This document shows positions 17,811-26,757 of a stretch of DNA of 64,000 nt, one piece after another. Below the pieces are notes generated by a model. That model worked only from the letters and a program-made list of their open reading frames with translations. It did not search any database and was not told the origin of the DNA. Each line of letters opens with the position of its first letter. Positions within the stretch are counted from its first letter, which is position 1. This stretch comes from UBA5239 sp040391785 (GTDB lineage: Bacteria > Verrucomicrobiota > Lentisphaeria > Victivallales > Victivallaceae). A program made the translations under genes and the position numbers. Location: positions 69,120-133,119 of the forward strand of contig JBEBXH010000005.1 in NCBI GenBank assembly GCA_040391785.1. Reading direction: 5' to 3'.

Positions 17811-19850
17811 ATGAAACAACTCTTTTTACTGTTCGTTTTCGGCCTTGCCGTATTCTGCGGCGCGGCGGAACACCCGTATCTGCTGTTCACCGATGCGAAT
17901 ATCGCCCATCTCAAGAACCCGGAAGGCCGCGCCAAAGCCACCGCGCTGGCCGACAGCGGCAAGAAAAACGATATGGAGGCGCTGTGCCTGGCTTACCGTG
18001 TGACTGGCGACAAGAAATATGCGGAGCGCATACGCGATCTCATGCTGCGCGATTGCGCCAAATCCGACTGGGGCTGGGGGCTCGGCCCGGCGCATAAATG
18101 CTACGATATTGCGATTGGTTACGACAGCATCTATGATTTTCTTTCGCCGGAAGATCGCAAGACCATCGAGACCGCCTTAGTCGCCCGCGGCATCGAGCCG
18201 ATGCTGAATGAATGGCTGCTCGGCGAAAAACGCACCACCACGCTGGATTCGATGGGGCATAACTTCTGGAGTTCCTGCGTGTTCCTGCCGGGAATCGCCG
18301 CGCTGGCGGTCGCCGGTGTGGATCCCCGCACAAACGCCTGGCTGGACAAAATTGTGCGGGCCACCGTCGAATGGTTCGGCTATCCCGGCAGCACGATCAA
18401 CAACAAGCCCCCGACCTTTGACGCGGCCGGCGGCTATTGCGAGAGCGTGGGCTACGGCGCATACGCGCTTTCGAGTTACCTGACGTTCCGGCTGGTCTGG
18501 AAAAACGCGCGGAAGGACGCGCTGCCCGAGATTCCGGTGCTGGACAAAGTCGGCGATTTTTTCCTGAATGCCAGTTACCCGAACGATGTCAAAATGATGT
18601 CACTCAACTTTGGCGATTCGTCGCTGTACGCGGTCGGCAGCCGCCCGCTGGTTCTGCTGTGGGCGAATGGCTACCGCAAGCCGCGTTATCTCTGGTACCT
18701 CAATCAAACGCAGGACTCCGACTACAAGGAGGCCACCCGCCGCAATTCGCCGCTCGGGCTGATGTTTTTTCCCGGCGACGATGAATTGACGAAGGCCCCG
18801 GATCTGCCGTTAAGCTCTATCTACAAGGATCTCGGCTGGAGTATCATGCGCAGTTCGTGGGAGAAAAATGCCACGCTTCTCGGCGTGAAATCCGGCTTTA
18901 CCTGGAACCATACCCATGCCGACGCCGGTTCGTTCATCCTGTTTCATCGCGGCGAAAATATCCTCATCGATTCCGGCAACTGCTGGTATGTTCATCCGCA
19001 GTACGATGAATATTACCGTCAGAGCCAGGCGCACAATGTTGTGCTTTTCGACGGGCAGGGCGAAAACCCCGAAGATACGTATCATGGCTCCAAGTTCCCC
19101 GGCAGCGTCCAGTATCAGGTGGACGCCGGCGACCTGAAATATGTGCTTGCCGATGCCACCGGGCCCACGTCGCAGCACTTCATCCGCAATTACCGCAGTT
19201 TCCTCTGGATCGACGATGTGATCCTGGTCATCGATGACCTGAAAACGTTCCAATACGGCGAATTCGAATGGCTGCTGCATTTCGACGGCGAGCTCAAGCA
19301 TAAAGGGCTCGACCTGAACATTAAGAAAGGCAACGCGCAGGTGGCGGTCCGCCCGCTGTTCCCCGAACGCCTGCCCGAGGGCCTCGCGCACGACGCCCCC
19401 GAACGGATGCGGCTGCGCGAGAAAACGGGCCTCAAGGATCATGCACACAAAATCCCGGAGCCATTCTACGCCATCGCGGCGCCTGGAAAGGCCCGCGTCA
19501 TGAAATTCATCACCGCGATTCTGCTCGAACCGGCTGATGCACCCAGGATCGAGCGGCTGGAAACGCCCACCGCGCAGGGCGTCCGCATCAGCAAAAACGG
19601 CAAAACCACGGACGTATGGCTGAACCTGAATGCCGACGGGCGGATGCGCCACCGCAATTCAAACAATATCCTGGGCGGATACGACACCGACGCCTACTTG
19701 CTGGCCATTACCACCCAGAACAATGCCGAACCGCGGTATTTCGCCGCCAACGCCAGCTACCTGCGGTGCGACGGCAAATTGCTGCTGGACTCATTGTCAA
19801 AAGTGTTTGCGATCAGCGAAAACGGCAAGGTTTCCATCTATTCCAGGTAA
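17811..19850 (+). CDS. Secreted heparinase II/III-family polysaccharide lyase
   Basis: About 679 aa. ATG 17811 has AAAGGA 6-7 nt upstream and gives a signal peptide (MKQLFLLFVFGLAVFCGA) followed by HPYLLFTD, a common start of heparinase II/III-like proteins. A toroid domain runs to about 330 and contains DSMGHNFWSSCVFLPGIAALA. The C-terminal beta domain has TWNHTHADAGSFILFHRGENILIDSG and QAHNVVLFDGQG, the conserved region of the family with the candidate catalytic His. It is the last gene of the operon begun by the LacI regulator and presumably cleaves shorter or different linkages than the large lyase. Confidence 0.88.
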   Translation: MKQLFLLFVFGLAVFCGAAEHPYLLFTDANIAHLKNPEGRAKATALADSGKKNDMEALCLAYRVTGDKKYAERIRDLMLRDCAKSDWGWGLGPAHKCYDIAIGYDSIYDFLSPEDRKTIETALVARGIEPMLNEWLLGEKRTTTLDSMGHNFWSSCVFLPGIAALAVAGVDPRTNAWLDKIVRATVEWFGYPGSTINNKPPTFDAAGGYCESVGYGAYALSSYLTFRLVWKNARKDALPEIPVLDKVGDFFLNASYPNDVKMMSLNFGDSSLYAVGSRPLVLLWANGYRKPRYLWYLNQTQDSDYKEATRRNSPLGLMFFPGDDELTKAPDLPLSSIYKDLGWSIMRSSWEKNATLLGVKSGFTWNHTHADAGSFILFHRGENILIDSGNCWYVHPQYDEYYRQSQAHNVVLFDGQGENPEDTYHGSKFPGSVQYQVDAGDLKYVLADATGPTSQHFIRNYRSFLWIDDVILVIDDLKTFQYGEFEWLLHFDGELKHKGLDLNIKKGNAQVAVRPLFPERLPEGLAHDAPERMRLREKTGLKDHAHKIPEPFYAIAAPGKARVMKFITAILLEPADAPRIERLETPTAQGVRISKNGKTTDVWLNLNADGRMRHRNSNNILGGYDTDAYLLAITTQNNAEPRYFAANASYLRCDGKLLLDSLSKVFAISENGKVSIYSR

Positions 19851-19895
19851 TGCCGGGTTTCATTCAAAAGAATGGTGTTTTCTTGTGAAACAAAT

Positions 19896-19923
19896 TTGCT
19901 TTTTTGAACACCGGCATTATACT
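19896..19923 (+). promoter_or_regulatory. Promoter upstream of Gfo/Idh/MocA gene
   Basis: TTGCTT (19896-19901) and TATACT (19918-19923) are separated by 16 bp in the 125-bp gap after the lyase operon. TGCCGG just after the lyase stop pairs with CCGGCA at about 19911-19916, a long-looped dyad that may end the upstream transcript. Confidence 0.5.
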
Positions 19924-19975
19924 GCAATCATGGCTTTATTATATATGACGCAGCCATATTGCCTGTGGTGGAAAT

Positions 19976-20959
19976 ATGAAAAAAATCAAAGTAGCATTGT
20001 ATGGGGATTTCGGGCATCAGATCTGGCATGCTTTCGACAATCCGCGAGTGGAAATCATGGCTGCGGCCGAGGTCGATGCCGGCAGAATTCCGGAGCAGCA
20101 CAGGGAGCGCGTTCGAATCTGCGGATCGCTGAGTGAATTGCTGGCCACGGACTGTGAACTGGTGTCGCTCTCCTCGATCTGGCGCGCCGGGCAGGGGCAG
20201 GACGCGCTGGATTGCCTGGCCGCCGGCAAACATGTCTACGCGGAAAAACCGTGTGCATTCGACGAGCGAACCCTGGATGAAATCATTCGTCTGGCCGGCG
20301 AAAAAAAGCTGGTCTTTCATGAGATGGCCGGCAGTTCGTTCGAAGCGCCCTATGGCGCCCTGCGGCATTGCGTCCAGTCCGGTACGATCGGCGAAGTCAT
20401 CGACGTTTATACCCAGAAATCCTATCCGTGGATGCTTGAGCGTTCACCCGATGAGCGGAAGGATGGCGGGCTGATCCGTCAGGTCGGCATTTACAACATC
20501 CGCTTTATCGAGCATATTGCCGGAGTGCGTGTGACCGAACTTTTTGCCCGCGAAACCAAACTGGGCAATCAGGGACCGGAGAGCGAATGCCGCCGCGGCA
20601 TATCTTTCAGCATGAAACTGGCCAATGGCGGCGTGGGCTCCGGGGTGGCGAATTACTGCGGCCCCCGGTCGCCGCAATGGCCCACCTGGGGGTACGAAGT
20701 CATCCGCATTTTCGGGACCAACGGTTTTGCCGAAGCGATTAACCTGGGCGAAACGCTGCGCTATTACACGCCGGAAACAGGTTGCCGGAATCTGGATCCA
20801 AACGCTCACGCGATCGATTACCTCGATGCCGTTTTTGAAGAAATCCAAACCGGCCTCAAGCGCATTCCGGTGTCCCTCGAAGACGAAATTCACCCGACCC
20901 GCTGGGTCATCCGCGCCAAAGCGCAGCTCAACACCAATCTGAAAGAGAATTGCTATTAA
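19976..20959 (+). CDS. Gfo/Idh/MocA-family oxidoreductase
   Basis: 327 aa. The N-terminal Rossmann fold begins KKIKVALYGDFGHQIW, a poor match to the usual GxGxxG loop, but HVYAEKPCAF contains the family EKP motif whose Lys acts in catalysis. The C-terminal domain is the family's alpha/beta sheet domain. Such enzymes oxidise or reduce sugars, inositols or their derivatives with NAD(P). GGTGG precedes the ATG and the gene has its own promoter. It follows the polysaccharide operon and could process the released monosaccharide. The stop overlaps that of tonB by 4 bp in convergent orientation. Confidence 0.9.
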   Translation: MKKIKVALYGDFGHQIWHAFDNPRVEIMAAAEVDAGRIPEQHRERVRICGSLSELLATDCELVSLSSIWRAGQGQDALDCLAAGKHVYAEKPCAFDERTLDEIIRLAGEKKLVFHEMAGSSFEAPYGALRHCVQSGTIGEVIDVYTQKSYPWMLERSPDERKDGGLIRQVGIYNIRFIEHIAGVRVTELFARETKLGNQGPESECRRGISFSMKLANGGVGSGVANYCGPRSPQWPTWGYEVIRIFGTNGFAEAINLGETLRYYTPETGCRNLDPNAHAIDYLDAVFEEIQTGLKRIPVSLEDEIHPTRWVIRAKAQLNTNLKENCY

Positions 20960-21912
20960 TCGTTGATGGCCATGATCAGCGTCAACTCGGTTACGCCGGG
21001 CGGCGGGGGCTGCGGAATCTTGCGGACGTAGCGCATCAGCTTCTCCACCGAATTGTCCATGATGGCGATGCCGCTGGACTCGAGGATTTTCCATGAAGTG
21101 ATCTGGCCGGAAGGCGCGAAATACATCTTCAGTTTGACTTCGGGTTCGCGGCCGCCGAGCTGGACGCGGCTGGGGGTGTCCCAGTTCCGTTTCAGGAATT
21201 GTGCCACATACTGGCTGTAGTCCAGCTTGGTTTTTTCGGCAGTGCCGCCGTCGCCGATGAGGCCGCTCGGGTCGGGCGGGCCGGAGCCGCCGGTGGCGCC
21301 CCTGCCGGTGCCGGATCGGGCGTTCGGCTGGTTGTCCGCGACCTGACTATTGGAGGTATTGGTATTTGTATTCGCCTGCTGCGGCTGGTTCATATTCTGC
21401 CAGTCCTGCGGCGAAATAGGATCAAATGTCCGGTTGTCCGGCTTAGGCGCAGGCGGTTTGGGAGTGGGTGGTTTGGGCTTGGGCGGCTTGGGCGTTATGA
21501 CCGGTTTGGGGGCCGTGTTCTGGGCGACCCGGACCGGGGGCGGCTTGGGGGCATCAACTTGTCGCGGCGTCGGCTTGACCGGGGGCGGACGGACCGTCAC
21601 TACCGGCTTGACCGATGGCGGCGAAGGAGGAGCCTGGATCACCGTCGGAGGAGCCGGGATATCGCTGCCGCTGCCTTTGCCGAGTTCGGGCTTCAGCCCT
21701 ACTTCATCGGACGGAGGCATGAGGCGGACGGTCATGATTGTTTTCGGCGGCGGTCTGAAGATTCCGTAAATGCTCTGTACGGCGAACGGACCGGCTACCA
21801 CCAGGACGTGAATGGCCAGTACTGCCTGGAAGATTTTGAACCGTGTCCGGTTCGTCACCATTCCGACAGATTGTGACAGAATTCCATTTGTGTCCTGTGC
21901 GCTTTCGATCAT
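20956..21912 (-). CDS. tonB: TonB-family energy transducer
   Basis: 318 aa. A single N-terminal membrane helix (ILAIHVLVVAGPFAVQSIYGIF-like, about residues 29-50) is followed by a long Pro-rich periplasmic linker (about 60-165) with repeated KPxPPKPxPP and then a Gln/Asn/Thr-rich stretch. The C-terminal domain (about 225-318; VKLKMYFAPSGQITSWKILESSG) matches the TonB/TolA C-terminal fold. It is last in the exbB-exbD-tonB operon, 7 bp after exbD. It would transmit proton-motive force to outer-membrane receptors or, TolA-like, stabilise the envelope. No receptor is in this window. No strong Shine-Dalgarno site is seen. Confidence 0.85.
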   Translation of the reverse strand: MIESAQDTNGILSQSVGMVTNRTRFKIFQAVLAIHVLVVAGPFAVQSIYGIFRPPPKTIMTVRLMPPSDEVGLKPELGKGSGSDIPAPPTVIQAPPSPPSVKPVVTVRPPPVKPTPRQVDAPKPPPVRVAQNTAPKPVITPKPPKPKPPTPKPPAPKPDNRTFDPISPQDWQNMNQPQQANTNTNTSNSQVADNQPNARSGTGRGATGGSGPPDPSGLIGDGGTAEKTKLDYSQYVAQFLKRNWDTPSRVQLGGREPEVKLKMYFAPSGQITSWKILESSGIAIMDNSVEKLMRYVRKIPQPPPPGVTELTLIMAIND

Positions 21913-21919
21913 TATTCTG

Positions 21920-22330
21920 TTACTTGCTTGCTTCTGCCGTGGTTACCAGCGAGACGTTGGTGAATTCCGCTTTTTTGATGGTATTCATCAGGTCGATGAC
22001 GTCGTTATAGGAGCGCGAACCATCGGCGCTGACCATAATGATCGCCTTCGGCGAGTTCGCGTACAACTTCTTAAGGTTCGCCAGCAGTTCTTCGTGACTG
22101 ATGATTTTCTTGTCATACAGGATCTGACCCTGTTTGTTGAGGCCCACGCTGACGGTGTTTTCGTCCGGCTTCGGGGCGGCGTTCATGGCCGGCGGCGTCA
22201 CGTCGATGGAGTATTCGAGGAGCGGGGTCGTGATCATGAACACGATCAGCAGCATGAAGGTCAGGTCCAGCAACGGTGTAACGTTGATCTGGTCCATGGT
22301 ACCTTTTTTAACTCGGGGGCGTCTGGCCAT
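21920..22330 (-). CDS. exbD: Biopolymer transport protein ExbD/TolR
   Basis: 136 aa. A basic N-terminus is followed by INVTPLLDLTFMLLIVFMITTPLL, the family's single membrane helix with the conserved proton-carrying Asp (PLLD). The periplasmic domain carries MVSADGSRSYNDVIDLMNTIKKA, typical of ExbD/TolR. AGGAGG lies 7 nt before the ATG. It partners the ExbB-like protein 15 bp upstream in a proton-driven motor. Confidence 0.95.
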   Translation of the reverse strand: MARRPRVKKGTMDQINVTPLLDLTFMLLIVFMITTPLLEYSIDVTPPAMNAAPKPDENTVSVGLNKQGQILYDKKIISHEELLANLKKLYANSPKAIIMVSADGSRSYNDVIDLMNTIKKAEFTNVSLVTTAEASK

Positions 22331-22345
22331 TTTCGAGCCTCCTGA

Positions 22346-23371
22346 TCAGGAATTCAGCAGATTGGGCTGTACCGAGGATTGGTCGTTCTCGGAAGCCGGC
22401 GCGGGATTCGGCACAAACACGGTCTGGGCCAGCGGACGCTGAACCGGTTGAACCGGCTGCTGATATTGCTGCACCTGGGGCTGCTGAACGGGCTGTTGAT
22501 ACTGCGGTTGCTGCTGAACCTGCGGCGGCGGTGTGTATGCCTGCTGCTGGACAACCTGCTGCGGCTGTTGATATTGTACCTGCGGGACGGGCTGCTGCTG
22601 GCGGGCCGGTGCCGCTGGTGCGGCGGGCTTTTCCAGCTCGTATTCGGTCTGTTCGACTTTCAGCTGGGCCAGGAGCTGGTCGGCGAAGTCTTCGAGGTCG
22701 GTGATCTGCGAGGTGATCGAAGCGGTGAGCAGGTTGTAACCGATCAGCGACGGGATCGCCACGATCAGGCCGGCCACGGTGGTGAGCAGCGCTCCGGCCA
22801 CCCCGGGCGCCAGCGCGCTGATTTCGGCGCGGCCCTTTTCCGCCAGCGAACAGAAGGCGAGCATCACCCCCCACACCGTACCGAACAATCCGAAGAACGG
22901 CGCGGCGCTGACGCAAGTCGCCAGGAAGCCCATGCGGGTCTCGAGAATCTTGATCTGGTCGGACATTTCCTTGTCGACGGCGGCGCGGATCACGGCCAGC
23001 TGCGGCTCGGTCAGCGCCTTGTCGGGCTTGCGGCCCATCTGAATCATGCTGGCGAGCTGGGCGTCGCTGGCGCCATGGAACTCGGAAATCTTGACCATGG
23101 CGGCGTTGTAAATGCTGGCGGCGGGACCGACGCTCTTTTTGGCGTCATTGATCGACATCAGGAAATAGCGTTTTTTGCCGAAGCCGCGGATGAAGTCGGA
23201 CGAGTTATCGCCCATGCGCTTGATGGAGATCCATTTTTCGAGCATGATCGACCACGCCACAATGGAGCCGAGCAACAGGAAAATAACGATGGCTTTGCCG
23301 CATAAATCGCTGCTGGTAAAAGCATAATAAACGCCGGAACTGGCAAGGACTGGCAACGAAGAAATGAACAT
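22346..23371 (-). CDS. exbB: MotA/TolQ/ExbB proton-channel protein with Gln/Pro-rich tail
   Basis: About 341 aa. I chose ATG 23371, which has AGGAGG at 23381-23386 and 9-nt spacing; the longer frame from 23416 includes that site. Three membrane segments are present. The conserved region AAPFFGLFGTVWGVMLAFCSLAEKGRAEISALAPGVAGALLTTVAGLIVAIPSLIGYN is diagnostic of TolQ/ExbB. Unusually, the cytoplasmic C-terminus continues about 90 residues beyond the last helix as a Gln/Pro-rich low-complexity tail (QQPQQVVQQQ, QQPQYQQPVQQP), absent from standard ExbB/TolQ. Confidence 0.92.
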   Translation of the reverse strand: MFISSLPVLASSGVYYAFTSSDLCGKAIVIFLLLGSIVAWSIMLEKWISIKRMGDNSSDFIRGFGKKRYFLMSINDAKKSVGPAASIYNAAMVKISEFHGASDAQLASMIQMGRKPDKALTEPQLAVIRAAVDKEMSDQIKILETRMGFLATCVSAAPFFGLFGTVWGVMLAFCSLAEKGRAEISALAPGVAGALLTTVAGLIVAIPSLIGYNLLTASITSQITDLEDFADQLLAQLKVEQTEYELEKPAAPAAPARQQQPVPQVQYQQPQQVVQQQAYTPPPQVQQQPQYQQPVQQPQVQQYQQPVQPVQRPLAQTVFVPNPAPASENDQSSVQPNLLNS

Positions 23372-23454
23372 TTGAAAATACCTCCTGAAAAGTCTGAAAT
23401 TGATTACCAGATACAATAGCAGAATATTGTAAATATTCGAATCGAATTCGCCAT

Positions 23455-23473
23455 TTTTACAACAATTTTACAA
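23455..23473. promoter_or_regulatory. 11-bp-spaced direct repeat of TTTTACAA
   Basis: TTTTACAA occurs at 23455-23462 and again at 23466-23473, one helical turn apart, in the divergent region between exbB and the nitroreductase gene. The same repeat with the same spacing lies next to the promoter of the DUF4139-like gene at 47311-47330. It could be a shared regulator site. Confidence 0.35.
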
Positions 23474-23532
23474 TTGCCGTTTTGGATATTATCCGCACCG
23501 GTGCTAAGTTATGGTAAAACACAGGTGAAACC

Positions 23533-24063
23533 ATGACTTTTCTGGAACTGACGAAAAAGCGTTTGAGCTGCCGTTCTTATCTCGACAAGCCGGTGCCGAG
23601 CGAGGTGCTGGCGTATTGCCTGGAGGCGGCGCAGCTGGCGCCCTCGGCGTGCAACCAGCAGCCGTGGCGCTTTATCGTAGTGGAAACTCCCGAACTGCGC
23701 GCCGAATTGAGCCGCCACGCCCTGCTGCCCGGCATCTCGATGCCGTGGGTGGCCACTGCACCGGTGATCGTGGTGCTGTGCGCGAAGAAATCGCTGGCGG
23801 TACACGGCATCGCGGCAATGGTTTCGGGCGTGCATTACCACCTGATCGACCTCGGTATCACAGGCGAACACCTGGTGCTGGCGGCTGAGGAACAGGGGCT
23901 GGGTTCCTGCTGGATCGGCTGGTTCAGGGCCAAGGCCGTCCGCAAAATCCTGAACCTGCCGCGCGGCCTCGAACCGGTTTCGCTGATCACCCTCGGCTAT
24001 CCCGATAAACAGCCCGAGCCGACCTCCCGCAAATCCCTCTCCGAAATCGCCGAATTCCGATAA
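23533..24063 (+). CDS. Nitroreductase-family FMN oxidoreductase
   Basis: 176 aa. The N-terminal LTKKRLSCRSYLDKPVP holds the Arg-Ser FMN-contact motif of the family. LAPSACNQQPWRFIVV is the conserved second block. The C-terminal LGSCWIGWFRAKAVRKILNLP and SLITLGYPD complete the FMN site. It is one of the small single-domain nitroreductases that act as homodimers. AGGTG precedes the ATG. The physiological substrate cannot be inferred. It is divergent from exbB and convergent with the SUKH-like gene. Confidence 0.92.
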   Translation: MTFLELTKKRLSCRSYLDKPVPSEVLAYCLEAAQLAPSACNQQPWRFIVVETPELRAELSRHALLPGISMPWVATAPVIVVLCAKKSLAVHGIAAMVSGVHYHLIDLGITGEHLVLAAEEQGLGSCWIGWFRAKAVRKILNLPRGLEPVSLITLGYPDKQPEPTSRKSLSEIAEFR

Positions 24064-24077
24064 GTGACGTTGGTGTT

Positions 24078-24701
24078 TTATTCGGTAAACTTGATTTGGA
24101 TTGAGGCTCCATCTGGAACGTCTTTGATTTGGTAGGCGATATTTCCGCGAACGCGCATGGCTTCGATGGCATCCAGAGGGAATACGTTGGTTATTTCGAA
24201 TTTGCCGCCGGCCATGAACAGCGTCAGCGGCATCAGGACTTTGTCTGGAGTGAGCGGATCGTCGGAATCATGAGCCTCATGCCAGGCTTTGGCCAGGCTT
24301 TCCCCGGTAAAATAATCGATGGACGGTGCAATGAATTTTCTCCATTCGCTGAAAGTTTCCCCCTGATATTCCAAGCCACCGGTTTCAGGATCCAGCCAGT
24401 AAACACCATTTTCGCCAAAACAGAACTGGTGCCCGAATACGTCTTCCGCGAAACACCAGAGTTTTTCCGGGAGCAGTTCTTTATATTCGAATTTCCAGGT
24501 TTCCGGGCGATTCCATTCGATAACATTGCGAGCTTCCGGCTCCGCACAGACCGAAAAGAAGCGCAACGCCCCTTCGTGGATTGCAAAGCCACCATACTCC
24601 ACGAATTCCCAATATAATGCATCGGCTGCGGCGAAATCTTTACACAACGCTTGAATTTCGCTCAGATTTCCGGTGAATTTCCAATGATACTTTTTTGACA
24701 T
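24078..24701 (-). CDS. SMI1/KNR4 (SUKH)-like protein
   Basis: 207 aa, cytosolic. Features in order, such as YWEFVEYGGFAIHEGALRFFS, CFAEDVFGHQFCFGENGVYWLDPETG and FSEWRKFIAPSIDYFTG, follow the pattern of the SUKH superfamily (acidic, glycine turn, W/F-rich). SUKH proteins in bacteria are often immunity proteins of contact-dependent toxins, but no toxin is adjacent. GAGGG lies about 6 nt before the ATG. The family call is by eye and moderate. Confidence 0.65.
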   Translation of the reverse strand: MSKKYHWKFTGNLSEIQALCKDFAAADALYWEFVEYGGFAIHEGALRFFSVCAEPEARNVIEWNRPETWKFEYKELLPEKLWCFAEDVFGHQFCFGENGVYWLDPETGGLEYQGETFSEWRKFIAPSIDYFTGESLAKAWHEAHDSDDPLTPDKVLMPLTLFMAGGKFEITNVFPLDAIEAMRVRGNIAYQIKDVPDGASIQIKFTE

Positions 24702-24720
24702 CCTTTTCCCTCGCGATGGT

Positions 24721-26664
24721 TTACTGACGGGGTTTTTCGGCGGAGACTTCGGGGAGCTTCAAGTTGCTCAGGAGTTGGCTCAACCGTTCGAGGCGAATGG
24801 GCGGTTTCTCCAGTTTTTCGAGGCGCTCTAGGCCGGTTTTCAGCATCTGGAAGCCGGACGGAATGTAGGCGAGGTAATCGCGCTTCCCCTTGGTCAGCGC
24901 CAGGAAACCGTAGGCGCCGAGCGCCTGCATGTTGCGCTGCAGTCCGGCGGTAATCATCATGGCTTCGAGTTCGGGCATGTCCGGATGTTGAGCCCGGAAA
25001 TAATCTTCGAGACGGGTACGCATTTCGGAGGTGAGCTCCGCGTAGGGGTCGTTCAGCAGCGACATGATGTCGTAACCGGCGCTGCCGAAGCGCGCACCCT
25101 GGAAATCGACGAAGCGCACACCATCCGGCGTGAGCATGATGTTGTGCGACTGGAAGTCGCGGTGGATGAGCACCTTCGGATGACTGTCCACCAGCGCGGC
25201 GAGGGCGTCGAATTCCTGGTTCAGCGCGGCGCGTTCGTCGTCGCTCAGGCAGCAGAAGGCACCGAGAAAATTGTCGCTGAAATAAATCGTTTCCCAGCGC
25301 AGATAGCTCTGGTCAAAGGTACGCAGGATCGGGGCAGTGCGCTTGCGGAAAATCTTCGTGCCTTCGGTCTGCAGGTGAACCAGCGCGTCGATGATCCGGC
25401 GGTAGAGGGTTTCGTCCGGGCCGTTGGCCAGCAGCGACTTATAGAGTGTTTCGTCGCCGAGGTCCTCGACCAGCGTGGTGAATTCCTCCGCTTCGAAATC
25501 TTGAATCACCGGTACCGGGAAATTGTGTTTATTGAAGTAACGGCCGATGTTGATGAAGCGGTCGTAGTCCTGGTCCATGCCGTCGGAAATCATCAGGATG
25601 GAAGATTTGCCATTCTGTGCGATGCGGTAGAAACTGCGGGTGGAGCCGCGCTCGATCAGCGAACTGATGGAGTAGGGTTCCTTGCGGAACTTCTTCAGGA
25701 TGTGGTAGTTCTCGAGCGTTTTGTAATCGCGGTGCAGGTTGAAACCGTCCGGGCCGATGATCTGGCGGCTGTGGAAACTGCCCGGCGGGACGATGGTATT
25801 GTCCAGCAGCAGGCAGTTGATGAGGGTGGAGCCGGCGCCGATGCGGCAGTTGCGCCCGCCGGTCACGTAGCCGAGCAGCGCGGCGCCGTCGCCGATCTCG
25901 GGTTCGTCCTCGAAATAGATGCGCTGGCGGTTCTGGAAAAGCGGCATGGTGTTGACCCCCTTGACCACATCGTCGTGTGCGTCGAAATACTGCAGCAGCG
26001 TGCCGAGGTCGCGCCAATAAGGTTTGTCCGGAATCCAGCCGCGCACGGCATCCGGCTGATCGCGCATCAGGTCGAGCACAGCGCGGATGATGGAGCAGTT
26101 TTCCGGCTCTTCGGGCAGGTGGTCGAAAATCTCGCGCGAGAGGATCATGACGCAGGCGTAGGTGAGCAGACGGCTGCCCGCCGGGTGCCGCCCGAGCGAG
26201 TCGAGAATGTCGTGAACCTTGCCGTCCGGGGTCACGCGGACGCGGTTTTCGGGGCCGTCCACCAGCGCGAAAGTGACCTTGGCGCCGCTTTGCTTGTGGT
26301 ATTCGATCATGGCCGCGAGGTCCATATCGGTCAGCACGTCGGAATTGTGAATCATGAAAAATTCGCCCTCGGCGAGCAGGGATTTGGCGTTGACCACGCC
26401 GCCGCCGGTGCCGAGGATTTCCGGCTCGTGAAAAAGCTCGATGCTGTCCGCTTCCGGCAGTTTCGCCACGGCGTCCTCGATCTGCTCCGCCAGATAATGC
26501 GTATTGACGGCGATGCGGCCGATGCCGGCGCGCTTCAGGTTCGCGGCGACCACGGCGAGCATGGACGATCCGAAAACCGGGATCAAAGGTTTGGGCATGT
26601 ATTCGGTCAGCGGGCGGAGGCGGCTGCCGAAACCGGCAGCCAATATAATGGCGTTGATGTTCAT
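24721..26664 (-). CDS. Fused sugar-1-phosphate nucleotidyltransferase and sugar kinase (MurU-AmgK type)
   Basis: 647 aa, two enzymes in one. Residues 1-230 form a nucleotidyltransferase (AAGFGSRLRPLTEYMPKPLIPV signature; HNSDVLTDMD metal site). A short stretch of left-handed-helix hexapeptides (about 240-300) links to a phosphotransferase domain (about 325-620) with the catalytic loop HRDFQSHN and DFQGARFG. In Pseudomonas MurU and AmgK are separate enzymes that turn recycled MurNAc into UDP-MurNAc. Here one polypeptide could phosphorylate a sugar at C1 and then nucleotidylate it. The sugar is not proven, and other hexoses are possible. The C-terminus (about 620-647) looks disordered. Confidence 0.88.
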   Translation of the reverse strand: MNINAIILAAGFGSRLRPLTEYMPKPLIPVFGSSMLAVVAANLKRAGIGRIAVNTHYLAEQIEDAVAKLPEADSIELFHEPEILGTGGGVVNAKSLLAEGEFFMIHNSDVLTDMDLAAMIEYHKQSGAKVTFALVDGPENRVRVTPDGKVHDILDSLGRHPAGSRLLTYACVMILSREIFDHLPEEPENCSIIRAVLDLMRDQPDAVRGWIPDKPYWRDLGTLLQYFDAHDDVVKGVNTMPLFQNRQRIYFEDEPEIGDGAALLGYVTGGRNCRIGAGSTLINCLLLDNTIVPPGSFHSRQIIGPDGFNLHRDYKTLENYHILKKFRKEPYSISSLIERGSTRSFYRIAQNGKSSILMISDGMDQDYDRFINIGRYFNKHNFPVPVIQDFEAEEFTTLVEDLGDETLYKSLLANGPDETLYRRIIDALVHLQTEGTKIFRKRTAPILRTFDQSYLRWETIYFSDNFLGAFCCLSDDERAALNQEFDALAALVDSHPKVLIHRDFQSHNIMLTPDGVRFVDFQGARFGSAGYDIMSLLNDPYAELTSEMRTRLEDYFRAQHPDMPELEAMMITAGLQRNMQALGAYGFLALTKGKRDYLAYIPSGFQMLKTGLERLEKLEKPPIRLERLSQLLSNLKLPEVSAEKPRQ

Positions 26665-26757
26665 GAAATTCCCGATTGTTTTTTTGAGATAGAATATAGT
26701 ATCGACGGTAGATTTTGCAAGGGCGGCAGTCTAAATTCATCGTAATGGTCATGGGGA

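Noticed and set aside
24985..26745. Long plus-strand ORF (586 codons) opposite the MurU-AmgK fusion
   Set aside because: Antisense shadow; the minus-strand frame has intact catalytic motifs throughout.
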